Positions 12,440 through 24,345 are shown, counted from the first letter of the stretch. The stretch is DNA of 64,000 nt from Serripes groenlandicus (GCA_031761405.1 JASEVX010000003.1:119514727-119578726), one strand, 5' to 3'. The notes: a model not told the origin generated them from the sequence alone. Program-made: numbers and translations.

Positions 12440-12670
12440 ACTTTCTCTTTTTTTTGGCCAGCTGTTTTCAAAAGTCGTCTGCTGCAAATGAAATGCATCA
12501 GATTACAAGTAAATCTGTATATAAAGACCACCCATGGAAAAGCACAGCTATAGTTTTTGTTCACAGGTGGTCTTTAATTGCAGGTTCATTTTTGCAGAAA
12601 ATGAGTAATTGGAAAATAAAAAGTGTTGTCACATAGACAAGGAATTGCTATCAAAGGTGGTCTTCAGCAC
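12440..12670 (+). repeat. Composite small inverted-repeat element
   Basis: A fragment with 'tttcaaaagtcgtctgctgca' words (12463-12486) is joined to a hairpin whose 10-bp arms are aaagaccacc (12523-12532) and ggtggtcttt (12566-12575). A further ggtggtcttcag occurs at about 12656. This looks like a MITE fragment next to or inside another palindromic repeat. Confidence 0.5.
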
Positions 12671-13319
12671 AGGTTTGACTGTACCTTTATATTTTGGAAA
12701 ATCATTACAGGCAGATGTTCAATTGACCTGGGAGTAATCTTGGTTTTGTTTGCGTTAATTGATAGGCTACAGGAAGTTTCATATAAAATACCCCTACTTA
12801 ATCCTGGTTGTAATGTTATGTGTCACACATTATAAATTCCTGATTTAACGGACCGCTTTCCCTTTACCGTCTTTACTGAAAAATGAAATACCCAATATAA
12901 AACATTATATTTACACATGGTTTATACAGGTAATGTTCATGTTTAAATTTTAGAATAAAAGAAAAGAAATGTGATTTCAGTCCTAAGAAATTGCTCAGAA
13001 AATTCTTATTCGTCGGCTTTCAAACATATTATTTTCAAACTTTGTCAAATATTGATTAGTTTATAGAACTTTTAGATAAAGATACTCCAAGCAGGTGCAG
13101 CTCAGTAATTGTTTACTTGTATACATAACGAGTGTTTGTTTGCTTCGCAACAGCCTTACTGGTTGTTACTATCGACCTTTATATGTATTTGAGTATTTAC
13201 ACATGGCAAAGTCTTCATCGTCGAGACACATAGATTTGGTTCAAGGTGTCAATGTTTAACGACAATTTGAACTGATTTAAATGCCTATTATCACAGGATC
13301 ATGGGTCATGATTCACCAA

Positions 13320-13585
13320 ACGGGCGCAATCGGAACTCCTCGGGTAATTCCGTCATCCTGCATCATCTCTCGGATGTATCAGGTGGAAGGATATGCACAA
13401 ATGCATAGCGTTTTGTTCGCCGGAACAAGAATATGCAAATAAATAGTTCTTCCAGAAAGTTACGACTGTACCCGAAAAGAATGGTCCAATCGGAACTCCT
13501 CGGGTAATTCCCTCATGATTCATCATCATTGGTGAAGCATTCATCCCCGAGGTATTCCTAATGCAATCGGACTATTACGGTTTCT
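13320..13585. repeat. Inverted/direct repeat element with 'caatcggaactcctcggg' words
   Basis: The word caatcggaactcctcggg, followed by taattcc, occurs at about 13328 and again at about 13489 in direct orientation. A related inverted word, ccccgaggtattcctaatg, occurs at 13545-13564. The arrangement suggests a non-autonomous element with subterminal inverted repeats. Confidence 0.5.
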
Positions 13586-13595
13586 AAAAAGACGT

Positions 13596-13662
13596 ATCTG
13601 CACCCTGTGGTTAAAGCTTCATAGCGAGAGGTCGCGGGTTTGATACCCGGTCGAATCAAACG
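13596..13662 (+). repeat. tRNA-derived SINE head
   Basis: gcaccctgtggttaaagc (A-box-like) is followed by ggtcgcgggtttgatacccgg, a good B box in a pairing T-arm. No conserved SINE body follows. Confidence 0.5.
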
Positions 13663-13669
13663 ACTTTTA

Positions 13670-15640
13670 AAATGGTAAAAACATTAGACCTATTTGCAGA
13701 ATACTGGTAGAAATAGTAATTATTGCTTGTGAATTCTGAGAGCATGACTTCAGTCCCTTATAATGCAAACTTAAGGAGTAAATACATACTGACCATTATG
13801 ATCTGAGAATTGTTAGAATTGTAATACTTCAAGACGATCAGTGATTTTGGTAAGATTTTGTTTTACAACAAAGTTTAATGGAAACATGTAATCAAGAGTT
13901 TGTAAGATGTGATCTGGAATCTGACTTTCTTTGGTTTGTCTTTTATCTCTATATGATTGAAAAAAGTCGAGGTAACTAATATTTAGACTACAATTATCTT
14001 AGGTTATAACTGTGTTTGTCTGCTTTCACACTCCAACTGTGTCCCACTTGTCTGAAGGACTATCAATTTGAAGCTGACTGATAAAAAAGTTCAATTTTCT
14101 TTTAAAAAGAATAAATATCTACGTAACACAATACAAATGTGAAATCTAGATTAACTAAATTATGATTTTAAAATCAAATTGGAAAATTAGGGAAAACAAT
14201 ACAACGTTATTCACATAACATTCCTGATCTTCCTGCAACGTTTATAATATAAAAATTGTTTCTATCATGGTAATGGCTGTACCATGTCTTACTTTCAGAC
14301 GCACTTATCGCATCTTGAGTATAATCTTTAATACATTTTGACAAAAGGAGCAATTTCTCAATTATTTCAAATCTATTTTATTGTTGTACTTTCTTTTATA
14401 CATTTTTCCTATTTTTGTCTGGATATATTATTGTGGGAAAGTTTAAAAGAGTTTGAAGTTTTATTTCAACAATATTTCTCAGTAGTAAATAGCTTACAGT
14501 AATTACAATGCAACATTCATATCTTTATACAGGTATTCATTTGAGTAATGGCATTACCATTTTATGTGTGTTTTGTGATTGGCCTGGTTATTTAAGTAAT
14601 CCCTATGTTTAAAACAGTGGATATGTGCTTCTGTTTAGTATACGGGCTACCCAGTTTTGGTAATTGAAACCCCTATACATGCAAATATATTTTCCTTGCT
14701 TGTTTGTATTGTGCTTAGGTTGCTATCAACATGTAAACCGTTATAGCACAGTGTTTCCTGGGTACTTTACTAGTATTTTTGAGCCAATTTGAGTCAGTCA
14801 TAAAGCTTAAACCCACAATCCTAAGTGTCAAGGATTGAGAGCCATTTATACCATTTGTGAAGCCTCTGGAGCAAGTAAAATGTTCTATCGTTACATATGC
14901 TGGCACTAGTATAGAATCAGACTAACATAAATGTGCATTCGTATCATCAGATCCAATACTGCCAATTCACCAGCAATGAACAGTATTTTAGCTATATATC
15001 AACAGCTGTGTGTTTACCATTTGATGTTAACATATATTCCCACTTGGCCAGCTACTTAAATATAATGCAAATAGCAATGCTAAGAAAGAAGGCTCTTACT
15101 GTAGAGAATGTTTGATCACATATTTATTTTAACTAAGGTATGTGTAGCTCTTATACTCCAATCCGTTTCAAATATATATGGACTGTAACGAACATGTCAT
15201 GACCCTAAAGCACTGGTAGATACATGTAATCAATGATTAAATATGCTTTAAAATCAAATGTATAGTTGCTTTGTTAAACAAAACTTCATTTGAATTTTAT
15301 TCTGAAAAAAAGGTACATGTTATCATTTTCGTTAATTTCCATTATAATGCCAAATTGGATATTTTGCAAAATAGCCGTATTTTTAAATTACAGTAAGTTT
15401 CGGTCAACATTTTGATCCATTTTGGCCTGTTTGCAAAATAAACAAATTGGCTCTTTCAGATCTGGCCTCCACATGGCGATGGCTTTGCATCATTACTGTA
15501 TTTAAATTTTGATGGCTTACGACCTCAACAATATTCTAAAAAACACTAATGTGTTGACAACATGAACTGAAGTAAATGAATCAATGAAGTTGATTGTAAA
15601 TTATAATCTTTGATTTGGAATTTATTCTCTATTATATACA
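13670..15640. other. No recognisable gene or repeat
   Basis: AT-rich sequence with only short open frames (60-63 codons) and no motifs that I recognise. Confidence 0.5.
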
Positions 15641-15647
15641 AAGGAAT

Positions 15648-15835
15648 CTGGCATGACCGAGTAGTAAGTGGCAGGGATTTGGAACTGGGTTCAATCCCCA
15701 GTCGCGCTGGTCATGGTTGGGTGCCCATTGACGAGTCATATTTCCTAGCCTTATACTGGTTTGTTTACCAAGGGATCATGAATAAGTGAACTACTATGAT
15801 ATAACTGAAATAATGTTGAAAAAGGTGATATACCG
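15648..15835 (+). repeat. tRNA-derived SINE (family 1)
   Basis: A head with A box (tggcatgaccgagtagtaag) and B box (gggttcaatcccc at about 15690) is followed by the conserved body 'gtgcccattgacgag', 'tactggtttgttta', 'aagggatcatgaataagtg' and 'ataactgaaataatgttgaaaa'. The same body occurs on the minus strand at 59092-59275 and, truncated, at 63430-63520. This tail type is widespread in bivalve SINEs. Confidence 0.8.
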
Positions 15836-16039
15836 AAATGAAACAAACAATTCATTTGTGTACACATTAATCTAATAAATGAATATGTGACTTACATCAA
15901 ACATGTATGGTTCAGAGTCAAGCATGGCTTAAACAAACAGCTATTGTCATAGAGATTACATCTGTTATTAAATACAGCTGGTTACATGGTTGAACATGCC
16001 TGATTATCAAGAGTAAATGAAGGTTACCAATCAAATATG

Positions 16040-16165
16040 TGTTTAGCTTAGCTGAGCACGAAGTGCTCCATGTCAGTTATTGTGATCGCCTTTTGTCCGT
16101 CGTTCGTCGTCCGTCGTCCGTCGTGCGTAAACATTTTCTCCTAAGTAACAAGTGGGTCAATTGGG
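16040..16165 (+). mobile_element. 5' end of a pearl/Helentron-like tandem-repeat element
   Basis: ttagctgagcacgaagtgc followed by tgtgatcgccttttgtccg and a run of cgtcgtccg triplets. The same start occurs at 34355 and, on the minus strand, at 18596. The element body after 16165 is not of the usual tandem type, so this copy is truncated or interrupted. Confidence 0.6.
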
Positions 16166-16539
16166 ATGAAAAATTCACAGAAAGTATCCTCTCTACGGCA
16201 AAGATTAAGGGATATGTATATATGAACATGGCATGAACATATCAAATATTATTCATCAATTTCACATTTTAGACAGTTTAAATTAAAATTTGAACGGTCT
16301 AGCTATTTGGACATTTTAACTTTTCCAAAATATAGAAACATTCTCTCTAAGCTAAGGCTGACATCCCATTTAAGAATCGAAACTGGTCGTCATGAAAACA
16401 TTGAAAGGAATCAAAGAGTTTGTATGTAATTTAAATGATTTGAGGATGAGTTACATTTTGTATTAGTTTGTCCGTTCTATGAAATATTAAGAACACAACT
16501 GATGCCGCGCTATTTCTCAAAAATTGCATCCTTATTAGA

Positions 16540-16855
16540 CGCGCGATAACAATCCCAATTTCTTTCTTGATAAATTAATTTTTACATTGAAATGAATATA
16601 TATATTTATATATATGTAATTAAGTGTATAATATATCTATAGGTGCTACCTATTTACGAAAAAACATAAAATGGTTGTAAACAAAATATTAAAGAGTATT
16701 CTATGGCCATCAAAAAATATTTAAAAATAGACGATAACAATCTTCATGTCATGTGTTTTGCATGATCATGACATGTTTGGAATTCGTTTTACTGTCGTCT
16801 ATTTATACGGACAGAAAATAATAAAGTAAAGATTTTCAGAAAATTTATAATGAAT
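16540..16855 (+). repeat. Dispersed repeat R1 (three copies in window)
   Basis: The segment containing 'ataggtgctacctatttacg', 'catgacatgtttggaattcg' and 'aataaagtaaagattttcag' recurs in opposite orientation at 31975-32265 and 37360-37650. Order and spacing are conserved. It carries no coding potential. Confidence 0.75.
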
Positions 16856-17175
16856 TAATAATGACCAATGTTTGATAAAAGGGCCAATTCGTCACCCTTA
16901 ATGTGTCATCTGAATGATGGTATAGTAGCAAATGTTTGACCGATTGTTTCAGGGGGAAATTTGTTTATTTCAGCTATTTTCTGGTGTCACCTAGCGACTA
17001 CCTTTCGCAACCATTCAATATTGCTTAAAAAAATGTTTAGAGGTCAAGTTTCTGCTTAATCATTTCCTTAATAAAGTCGGCTTCTTAAGACTCTATACGA
17101 CGTAGGAAAAGTTTGCGACTAAAGGAACAATAATTGCTCATTATGAGCTATGTATACTTTTGCCGGAATGCCCGA

Positions 17176-17475
17176 TCAATACTTATACTTTTCATTTATA
17201 CGAAAAAAAAACATAAATGGGTTTTTTTCGCTCATAGGTAACATGTGTGAGAATTTTTTTTTTTTCAATAATCGATGAACCTTTCTGAAATGAAACTGGC
17301 AAAATCCATGGGGGCCGCCATTTTGGTTATGTTTAAATAGCGGTCTGTCAGACGTAAAACACAGATTGAAAATTATTTTTAATTCTAAATCAATAATTAA
17401 GGTAATAAAAGAACAGCCGTTATTTCGCGTGAACAAACATTTTAAAGAAAAAGCGAAAAATGCGTGGAACTGAGG
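17176..17475 (+). repeat. Dispersed repeat R2 (three plus-strand copies; right part also at 25.5 kb)
   Basis: The words 'aacataaatgggtttttt', 'tgaaatgaaactgg' and 'ggccgccattttgg', then 'cagacgtaaaacacagattg', recur at 31205-31400 and 32390-32560 on the same strand. The right part (ttaattctaaatcaataatt through aaaaagcgaaaaatgcgtg) recurs inverted at 25485-25575. The 117-codon minus-strand frame over 17176-17529 lies wholly inside this repeat and is not a gene. Confidence 0.75.
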
Positions 17476-17654
17476 TATAATGACTAAACAGGTTTTAACT
17501 GACAACATAATCAAAAGATTTAATAACAATGTAACATTTTTTTATTATTTTTTAAAATATCCACTTCTCAGTTCAGTACATCCTTAACCTCATATCTGAT
17601 GCTGAAAAATTGCTTAGTCCTTCAGACGATTAAAATGGCTTCTACCAATTGTGT

Positions 17655-17872
17655 ACCGCCTTGGTGGTTTAGTGGTAGAGCGTCCTTTTCGGGTGCAGGA
17701 AGACGAGAGATAGATCCCCGGCCGGGTCATACTAAATACTTTACAATGGAAGTAATGTCTGCCCTTCTTGGCGTTAGGAGATGCGGAGTAAACAAATATT
17801 GACTGACTAGTGTCAGGATAAATAAACCAGTAGTACTTGTAACTTATCCATGTGATATAGCTGAAACCATAA
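17655..17872 (+). repeat. tRNA-derived SINE (family 2)
   Basis: An excellent A box (tggtggtttagtggtagagcg) and a B-box-like gagatagatcccc are followed by a body with 'atggaagtaatgtctgccc', 'ggagtaaacaaatattgact' and 'gatatagctgaaacc'. A minus-strand copy with the same body lies at 35840-36060. Confidence 0.8.
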
Positions 17873-17879
17873 TGGCCCC

Positions 17880-18596
17880 GGATCGTTCATCAAATAGTCA
17901 ATGACAACAACTCTTTCGAACTTGGCCTAGATATCATTACAAGACAATCCCTCTGACAAAATACTGCTTCCAGACTGTTAACAATATTTTCCTTCAATTT
18001 GGCCTAGTGACCTAGTTTATTTTACCAGACATGACCAACATTCAAATCTTACAATCTTCAAAACACCAATTCAAGTTGAAAATGGGGCCTCCACCAATGT
18101 TTACAAGAAATTCCTTCAATTTGACATTGCAACTAACATTTCCGAAATGACCCATATTCGAACCCGCCCTAGATATCACCAAGACATACCTTCTGGCAAA
18201 GTTTCAAGCTGCTGAAGAACAACATAGAATCTCTGCTGCAGTGTTAACACGATATTTCTCAAATATGGCCTAGTGACCTACTTTTTGACGAGTTATCACC
18301 TATATTCAAACTTAGATTAGATATCATTAAGCCATTTTTTGTTAAAAATGCCGCCTCCAGAATGTTAACAAGATTTTCCTTCAATTTAATCTAATGACCT
18401 AGTTTTTGACCTGACATGAACAATATTTGAACTTGGCCTAGAAATAGGCAAGATACAACAACAGAAAAAGTTTCATGAAGATTAGATGTTAATAGTGAGT
18501 TTTAATAAGCAAATTATTGACAACATAAGACAAATGAAGGAAAAAAGGCGACCACAACAACTTACAATGAGAACTGTTTGCTCAGGTGAGCTATAA
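17880..18596 (-). mobile_element. Pearl/Helentron-like tandem-repeat element, minus strand
   Basis: Read on the minus strand it begins tagctcacctgagcaaac (18577-18596), continues ttgtggtcgcctttt, and then shows several diverged units of the type 'gtcaaaaactaggtcactag', 'ccaaattgaaggaaa', 'gatatctaggccaagttcga'. The same unit forms the arrays at 30.2-30.8 kb and 34.6-35.7 kb. The 3' end is missing. Short internal tandem units and no ORF are typical of non-autonomous elements of the pearl type described from oysters and clams. Confidence 0.65.
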
Positions 18597-18639
18597 ATGT
18601 TGAAAGCATCCTAAAACACTAAACAATCCATCATTAATC

Positions 18640-18960
18640 TACTAGTTTTGTAAATGGGTGCTAAGGGATAATGTCTACGTCTTTAATTTGAAAGCAGACA
18701 AGCAGTTGAAGTCTTTCATTAGAACAACATTTTGCCATTTATTTTGCCCCTTTCCTGAACCCACATGGCTGCAATGTTTTCAACCAATCAATATGGCTCG
18801 ACTGTTTTTTAGAGGATCACCCGAAGATTTTTTCTGCATAATTATCTTGGAATTTGGCAAGCGGATTCAGAGGAGAAGAATTTTTGCAATTTTTACCACT
18901 TTCTGATCACTGGCAACCAAAGTTCTATATCGAACTTAAGTCGTTGAACAATTTATGAAG
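18640..18960 (+). repeat. Dispersed repeat R3 (inverted copy at 34010-34260)
   Basis: The order 'tgaacccacatggctgcaat', 'ttggcaagcggattcagagg', 'ttctgatcactggcaac' recurs as its complement at 34010-34260. The 82-codon frame over 18658-18906 is inside this repeat and has no homologue that I recognise. Confidence 0.65.
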
Positions 18961-19002
18961 AGGGTCACCAAGAGTGTATTCATGTGACGTTTGATTAATT
19001 AA

Positions 19003-19207
19003 CCCTTTCCCTCATATAGACGCTTTCTGATGCCTCTGCAGCAGACGGCATTTTGAAAATATGTCAACAACAAAAAGAAATTCTCCTTTTATCACCATGT
19101 TTTCCACTCTATTCAATTGTTGTACTTTCATTCAAAGGGAGTTTCCAATTGATTTCGGGAATGTTTTCAAAGTCGTCTGCTGCATATTTGTTGTATGTGG
19201 GAAAGAG
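19003..19207 (+). mobile_element. TTAA-type MITE, copy 1
   Basis: Starts after ttaa (18999-19002) with ccctttccctcatatagacg, carries tctgcagcagacggcattttg, and ends with gtcgtctgctgcatatttg then atgtgggaaagag. The terminal inverted repeats are imperfect. The CCCTTT end next to TTAA is characteristic of piggyBac-derived MITEs. The inverted relative near 33.95 kb lacks this insertion. Confidence 0.7.
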
Positions 19208-19279
19208 TTCAAATTGCACCACCAGTTCCAGAGAAGAATATTTGATGAACAATGGACAGTGAGTGCTCACAATAGATAA

Positions 19280-19640
19280 CAATAAGCCTTCGGATTGAAG
19301 TTGATCTAAAAATGAATAAAAAGTGTAACATTAAAGATCAACTCTTAACTTTAATTGTTATAGATATTGTATGTATTTTGTACATTCTCACATACAAGGA
19401 ATTCTATTCAGATTACTTTGAAATTGTCAAAGTCTGGAGGAAAGCTGTATACATCTTAAGGTAAGATAGTACAATTCTGAGATAATATGCAAATCTTAAA
19501 GGGAAAAATAGAAATGAATCATCATGAGAAAGTTCTGTGTTTTTCCCTCTCTATGTTTACATGTTGCCTGCTTCTGATACATCAGTAGTAGTAGTCTGTA
19601 AGTGGTAAAGGGATAACCCGTTGTTACATGTAGATGCTTT
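19280..19640 (+). repeat. Dispersed repeat R4 (inverted copy at 33600-33945)
   Basis: Shared words in the same order are 'gccttcggattgaagttgat', 'ttctcacatacaaggaatt', 'aagtctggaggaaagctgta' and 'gatacatcagtagtagtag'. The inverted copy begins at ttaaccctttacacctt (33602). Confidence 0.7.
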
Positions 19641-19831
19641 CTGACGCCTCTGCAGCAGACACATTTTGAAAACAGTGTGACAAAAAGAAATATTGCTCAT
19701 AATGAAGAATTTCCCCTTTTGCCAACATGTTTTCAACTATATTCAAAAATAATACTTTTGAATATAGACATTTTCTAAAATGTTGTCTAAATGTTTTCTG
19801 CTGTATATTTTTTCATGTTGGAAAGGGTTAA
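19612..19831 (+). mobile_element. TTAA-type MITE, copy 2 (degenerate left end)
   Basis: Contains gatgctttctgacgcctctg and cagcagacacattttgaaaac. It ends 'tgttggaaaggg' followed by TTAA (19828-19831). The left TTAA is not preserved. Confidence 0.55.
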
Positions 19832-20290
19832 GAAAACTGAAATTACTCTAAAATGTATGTACCTGTATAATTTACAACTTAACATCTGAAGCATTGATGT
19901 GTAAAACATACTGAGAGAAAATTGAAATTGCTTTTATTGAACAATTTATTCTTTTCTTTAGTGGATGTTACTGTATCTCACAATGCAATTGTCTACTTTC
20001 TATAATATTCATATATTTCCCATATTCAACATATCTGCAGCAACCATTTGAAAGCATTTTGGAAAGAAATACTGAAAAACTCAATTAAATTAAGTATAAT
20101 TATTCAATTTAAATTATTGAAAAGAATTCAAAACATTGTGGTAAAAGGAGAAACTGCTCATTTTGTTCTTTTCACATATTACATTATACTATCATTTGTC
20201 ATGATATTAAATTAACCCAAAAGCTCTATGTACTTGTGAGCAAGTTTTAATGTTAACCCTGTCCCACATGCAGATGACTTTTAACTTTAA

Positions 20291-20475
20291 CACTTTCCCT
20301 CATTTAGAGGCTTTCTGATGCCTCTGTAGCAGCCGGCTTTTGGAAAACATAGTAGCAATGAAAGAAATTGCTTAAATTTCTCCTTTTGCCACAATGTTTT
20401 AAATTATAGAGATTTTCTATTTTTTGACAAAATATGTTCAAAGTCGTCTGCAGAATTGTCGTATAAGCGAAAGTG
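20291..20475 (+). mobile_element. TTAA-type MITE, copy 3, with intact TTAA on both sides
   Basis: The left flank ttaa (20287-20290) is followed by cactttccctcatttagagg. The right end is gtcgtataagcgaaagtg followed by ttaa (20476-20479). Internal words ctctgtagcagccggc and caaagtcgtctgcaga match the family. Length is 185 bp. Confidence 0.75.
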
Positions 20476-20744
20476 TTAAATAACCTTGACATGATTGTTG
20501 CAAATTTCAAAAATATGGACGAGTAATTTCTCTTTTCGATTGTATACAATAATAATATGATAATTGATAGATCTTTGTTGTACAGGTTTTTGCGGAGTAG
20601 TTTGCAAATAAGTCTGCTGTAGTCTGATTTATCTGAGAAAATGCTATATTATGCTACATTCTTTTTAGAATTTACATAATTTTCAGTTTATTTGCTTCAT
20701 GTAGGAATGATAAAAAGCACTTTTAGTTTCAGTGTTAATCAAAA

Positions 20745-21072
20745 TAATCTTAGCTAAGGTGTCCTCTTCAATCATCAAATTCTCTGAAGTTGCCCAATAC
20801 TGCTGTCCACAATAAGATTTTAAGTATTTATTCTTCTCCATGAGCAAATGTCAAGTTCTGTTTTCAGATTGCTTTAAGTTGTTTAGTCCCAAATTTGCCA
20901 TGCTCCACATGAATACGCTCATCATGTATCAGATCCATCAAGGTTCTATTGTCTCTGCTTATGAAATTCATGAAATATTGAATGTTAAGCTTATTCACCC
21001 TTACTAAGTTAGCACAAAAGTCAAAATGCACCGGCTATAGTAAACCCACCATCAGCCATGATTGTATCACCT
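20745..21072 (-). pseudogene. Possible relic of a DDE (Tnp_4/Harbinger-like) transposase
   Basis: On the minus strand one frame gives MADGGFTI (from 21060). After a frameshift come LNIQYF and, 24 residues later, RIHVEHG (ending near 20890). Many DDE_Tnp_4 transposases show MADRGF-(T/N)-I, LNIPPF and R-I-H-V-E-R in that order with closely similar spacing. A further open stretch (NKYLKSYCGQQYWATSENL, on to about 20748) does not fit that family and is unrecognised. There are several stops and at least two frame changes, so nothing functional remains. The identification is by motif order only and is tentative. Confidence 0.3.
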
Positions 21073-21975
21073 AGCAAAAACTAATTCTGAAATTTCGGAA
21101 TTCTTAGTTGTGTGTTTATAATTGGTCACTGTGCAATGTAGCCTGTGTAGGCCAGGTTTGGCTTTATAATCTGAGTCCAAGTAGGGAATTAAGACGTCTT
21201 CATCTTTTTTCTGTATTGACCTTTACAGTGATATTGGCCATCATACAAGGGATCTCTTTGCTGTAGTTGTCTCCTGTACAGTATACACCGACAGTAACAC
21301 ATATTAGGGACAGGAAATGGGTCTTTCTTGCTTGGTCGACCGCAAATAAAGTTGACTGAATATACCTGCAATATGAATACAAAACATAGCTAGAAACAAA
21401 TGTTGTCATTTCGGCACAAGTATAATAATTTTCCTGTGTAATTACACAATTTTGAATCATATCTTAGATATTCAGAAAATATTAACATCTACCCATTGAA
21501 ATACCACGCTCATGTGATACCATTAAAGTTTGGAACAATTCACAAGCACCTTGATGGATTTTAATACATAAAGATTGTGACATTCATGAACATGTTAAAT
21601 GAGAGAAATTTTTGATTTACCTATCTTATATTCAATTGTTGAAAATGAGTTTCAAATGTAAATAGATATATTACTATATATATAGACAATTTAAAAAACC
21701 TTTAAGATAACACAGGACACCCTCTCTATCTCAATAGCAATACACCGGTATTTACAGTAGGATTTTGTTGACTGGAACAACCATGCCAGTTTAATAATAG
21801 CTTTTAATAGCACATAATCTAGTGTTCGGTTAATTAGTTTAATACGAATACAGCCATGGTCTTTGTCAACAAATACTTTTCATTTGTTTTTTTCTTCTTT
21901 AAGTACTGTTGTAGACTCGTGCGATAGCTAGTTTAGCTATTTTGAACAATTGGCTACACCCAACTAAGGCTTTAA

Positions 21976-22086
21976 CAGTTTCCCTCATGTATACCATTCC
22001 ATTTGTCACAATGATTTCAACTCTATTCAATATTGAGATTAGTTGAAGTTGTCTGCTGCAGATTTATTGTATGAGGGAAAGGGTAC
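21976..22086 (+). mobile_element. TTAA-type MITE, copy 4 (internally deleted)
   Basis: ttaa (21972-21975) is followed by cagtttccctcatgta. The right end is gttgtctgctgcagattt then tgtatgagggaaaggg. At about 110 bp it lacks half of the usual interior. Confidence 0.6.
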
Positions 22087-22089
22087 ATT

Positions 22090-22879
22090 ATAAACAAAAT
22101 AAACCACAGGCTGGGTATGCAGTGTGAGCATTGACCATAAATGCATGTATCTGAACATTCTAAAGGCTTTATCGGATATTTAAAGCAGTACGAACCAGTA
22201 TTAATGTTTTCTTATTTGTTGCTGACCTATGTTTATACAAATGGATCCAATTAAAAAAAGGGACGCAACTTTGGTAAACTATAACATATCGGATTCGCTA
22301 CACTGTATATTTGCCACAGTACCACGATTTAATTAAAATGTATCCCACTCTCTTTGTTTATATCTTATTTCATAATTCCAAACATGATTGTACATGTAAG
22401 TGCAATATAAACCTGATATTTAAATTATAACATATACCATGTAACCTTTGTGACCAGGCCCCCTTCTGCCATAAACATATACGTAACAACTTTTTATTTC
22501 CAAGGATTTTGTATAATTATGTTGTACGAAATTGCAGTGGTGCGAATTCACCGAATTTACGAAATATTTTTAAAAAAACTCTTAGAAAATTCCTTTTCAT
22601 CTATGCCCTTCTTTGTTTAGCCAACCAATTACTGTAAAAATAATCGGGTTAACAAATAAGTTCATGGATGAATATGAGAATGTGTATAAAAAAAATTCAG
22701 TTGGAAGAATTTTCGGTCATTCAGGACTGAAGATTTTTGCGAAGACTGCCGACATCTCTACAATATAATGTTAGGCCTACTTACCAACACTTTAGACGAT
22801 AATTTGGAGTTGTTTCTTTTTAAATATTCACAAGATACGTCTGTAGTCGTCACTATTCGGGATACAATAAAATTTAAGG
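22090..22879. other. No recognisable gene or repeat
   Basis: Apparently unique AT-rich DNA left of the 21-bp-unit foldback element. Confidence 0.5.
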
Positions 22880-22914
22880 CTTCAATATGGAACGCCGTAG
22901 CTGTCTTATGTTGA

Positions 22915-24345
22915 GACATCTCATGTTATTTTGTCAAAGTGCCATGCTATCTTGTCAATAGAACATGTTATTATGTCAAACATTCATGTTATTATGTCAA
23001 AGTGTCATGGTATCTTGTCAACATGAGGTGTTATTATGTCAATCGCTCATGCGATTTTGTCAAAATGACGTGTTATTATGTCCAACTGTCATGGTATCTT
23101 GTCAATGTGACGTGTTATTATGTCAAACGCTTATCCTATTATGTTAAAATGCCATGTTATCTTGTCAATATGACGTGTGATTATGTCAAACGATCATGTT
23201 ATTATGTCGCAATGTCATGCTTTCTTGTCAATATGACGTGTTATCATGTCAAACACTCATGGTGTCAATATAACGTATTATTATGTCAAATGATCCTGTT
23301 ATTATGTCAAAGTGTCATGTTATCTTGTCAATATGACGTGTTATTATGTCAAAGTGTCATGCTATCTTGTCAATATGTTGTGTTATTATGTCAACGTGTC
23401 ATGCTATCTTGTCAATATGGCGTGCTATTATGTCAAACGTGCATGGTATCTTGTCAATATGACATGTTATTATGTCAAACCCTCATGTTATTATGTCAAA
23501 GTGTCATGCTATCTTGTCAATATGACGTGTTATTATGTCAAACCCTTATATTATTATGTCAAAAAGTAATGCTATCTTGTCAACATGACGTGTTATTATG
23601 TCAACGTGTCATGCTATCTTGTCAATATGGCGTGTTATTATGTCAAACGTGCATGGTATCTTGTTAATATGACATGTTTTTATGTCAAACCCTCATGTTA
23701 TTATGTCAAAGTGTCATGCTATTTTGTCAATATGACGTGTTATTATGTCAAACCCTTATATTATTATGTCAAAAAGTCATGCTATCTTGTCAACATGACG
23801 TGTTATTATGTCAAACATGCATGGTATCTTGTCAATATAACGTGTTATTATGTCAAACCCTCATGTTATTATGTCAAAGTGTCATGGTATCTTGTCAATA
23901 TGACGTGTTATTATGTCAAACGTGCATGGTATCTTGTCAATATAACGTGGTATTATGTCAAACTCTCATGGTATTATGTCAAAGGGTCATGCTATCTTGT
24001 TAATATGACGTGTTATTATGTCAAACATGCATGGTATCTTGTCAATATGACGTGTTATTATGTCAAATCCTCATGTTATTATGTCAAAGTGTCATGCTAT
24101 CTTGTCAATATGACGTGTTATTATGTCAAATCAAAGTGCCATACTATCTTGTCAATATAACGTATTATTATGTCAAACCCTCATGTTATTATGTCAAAGT
24201 GTCATGCTATCGTGTCAATATGAAGTGTTATTATGTCAAACGTGCATGGTATCTTGTCAATATGACATGTTATTATGTCAAAAGCTCATGTTATTATGTC
24301 AAATTGCCATGCTTTTTTGACAATATGACTTGTTATTATGTCAAG
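22915..24345 (+). repeat. 21-bp minisatellite, left arm of FB-1, about 68 units
   Basis: Alternating 21-bp units are of the types 'tgctatcttgtcaatatgacg' (21-bp period), 'tgttattatgtcaaacgc' and 'tgttattatgtcaaagtg'. Because 21 is a multiple of three and the unit lacks stops in two frames, long open frames result (up to 242 codons, peptides repeating CYYVK and CYLVN or LLCQ and LSCQ). These are by-products of the repeat. No start context, upstream exon or non-repetitive domain supports translation. Confidence 0.95.

Noticed and set aside
17176..17529. 117-codon minus-strand frame
   Set aside because: Lies wholly in dispersed repeat R2, whose other copies do not keep the frame.
8401..17700. 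Functional tRNA genes at 8401, 9601, 13596, 15650 and 17655
   Set aside because: A and B boxes are present, but the cloverleaf arms pair poorly or the sequences continue into SINE bodies.
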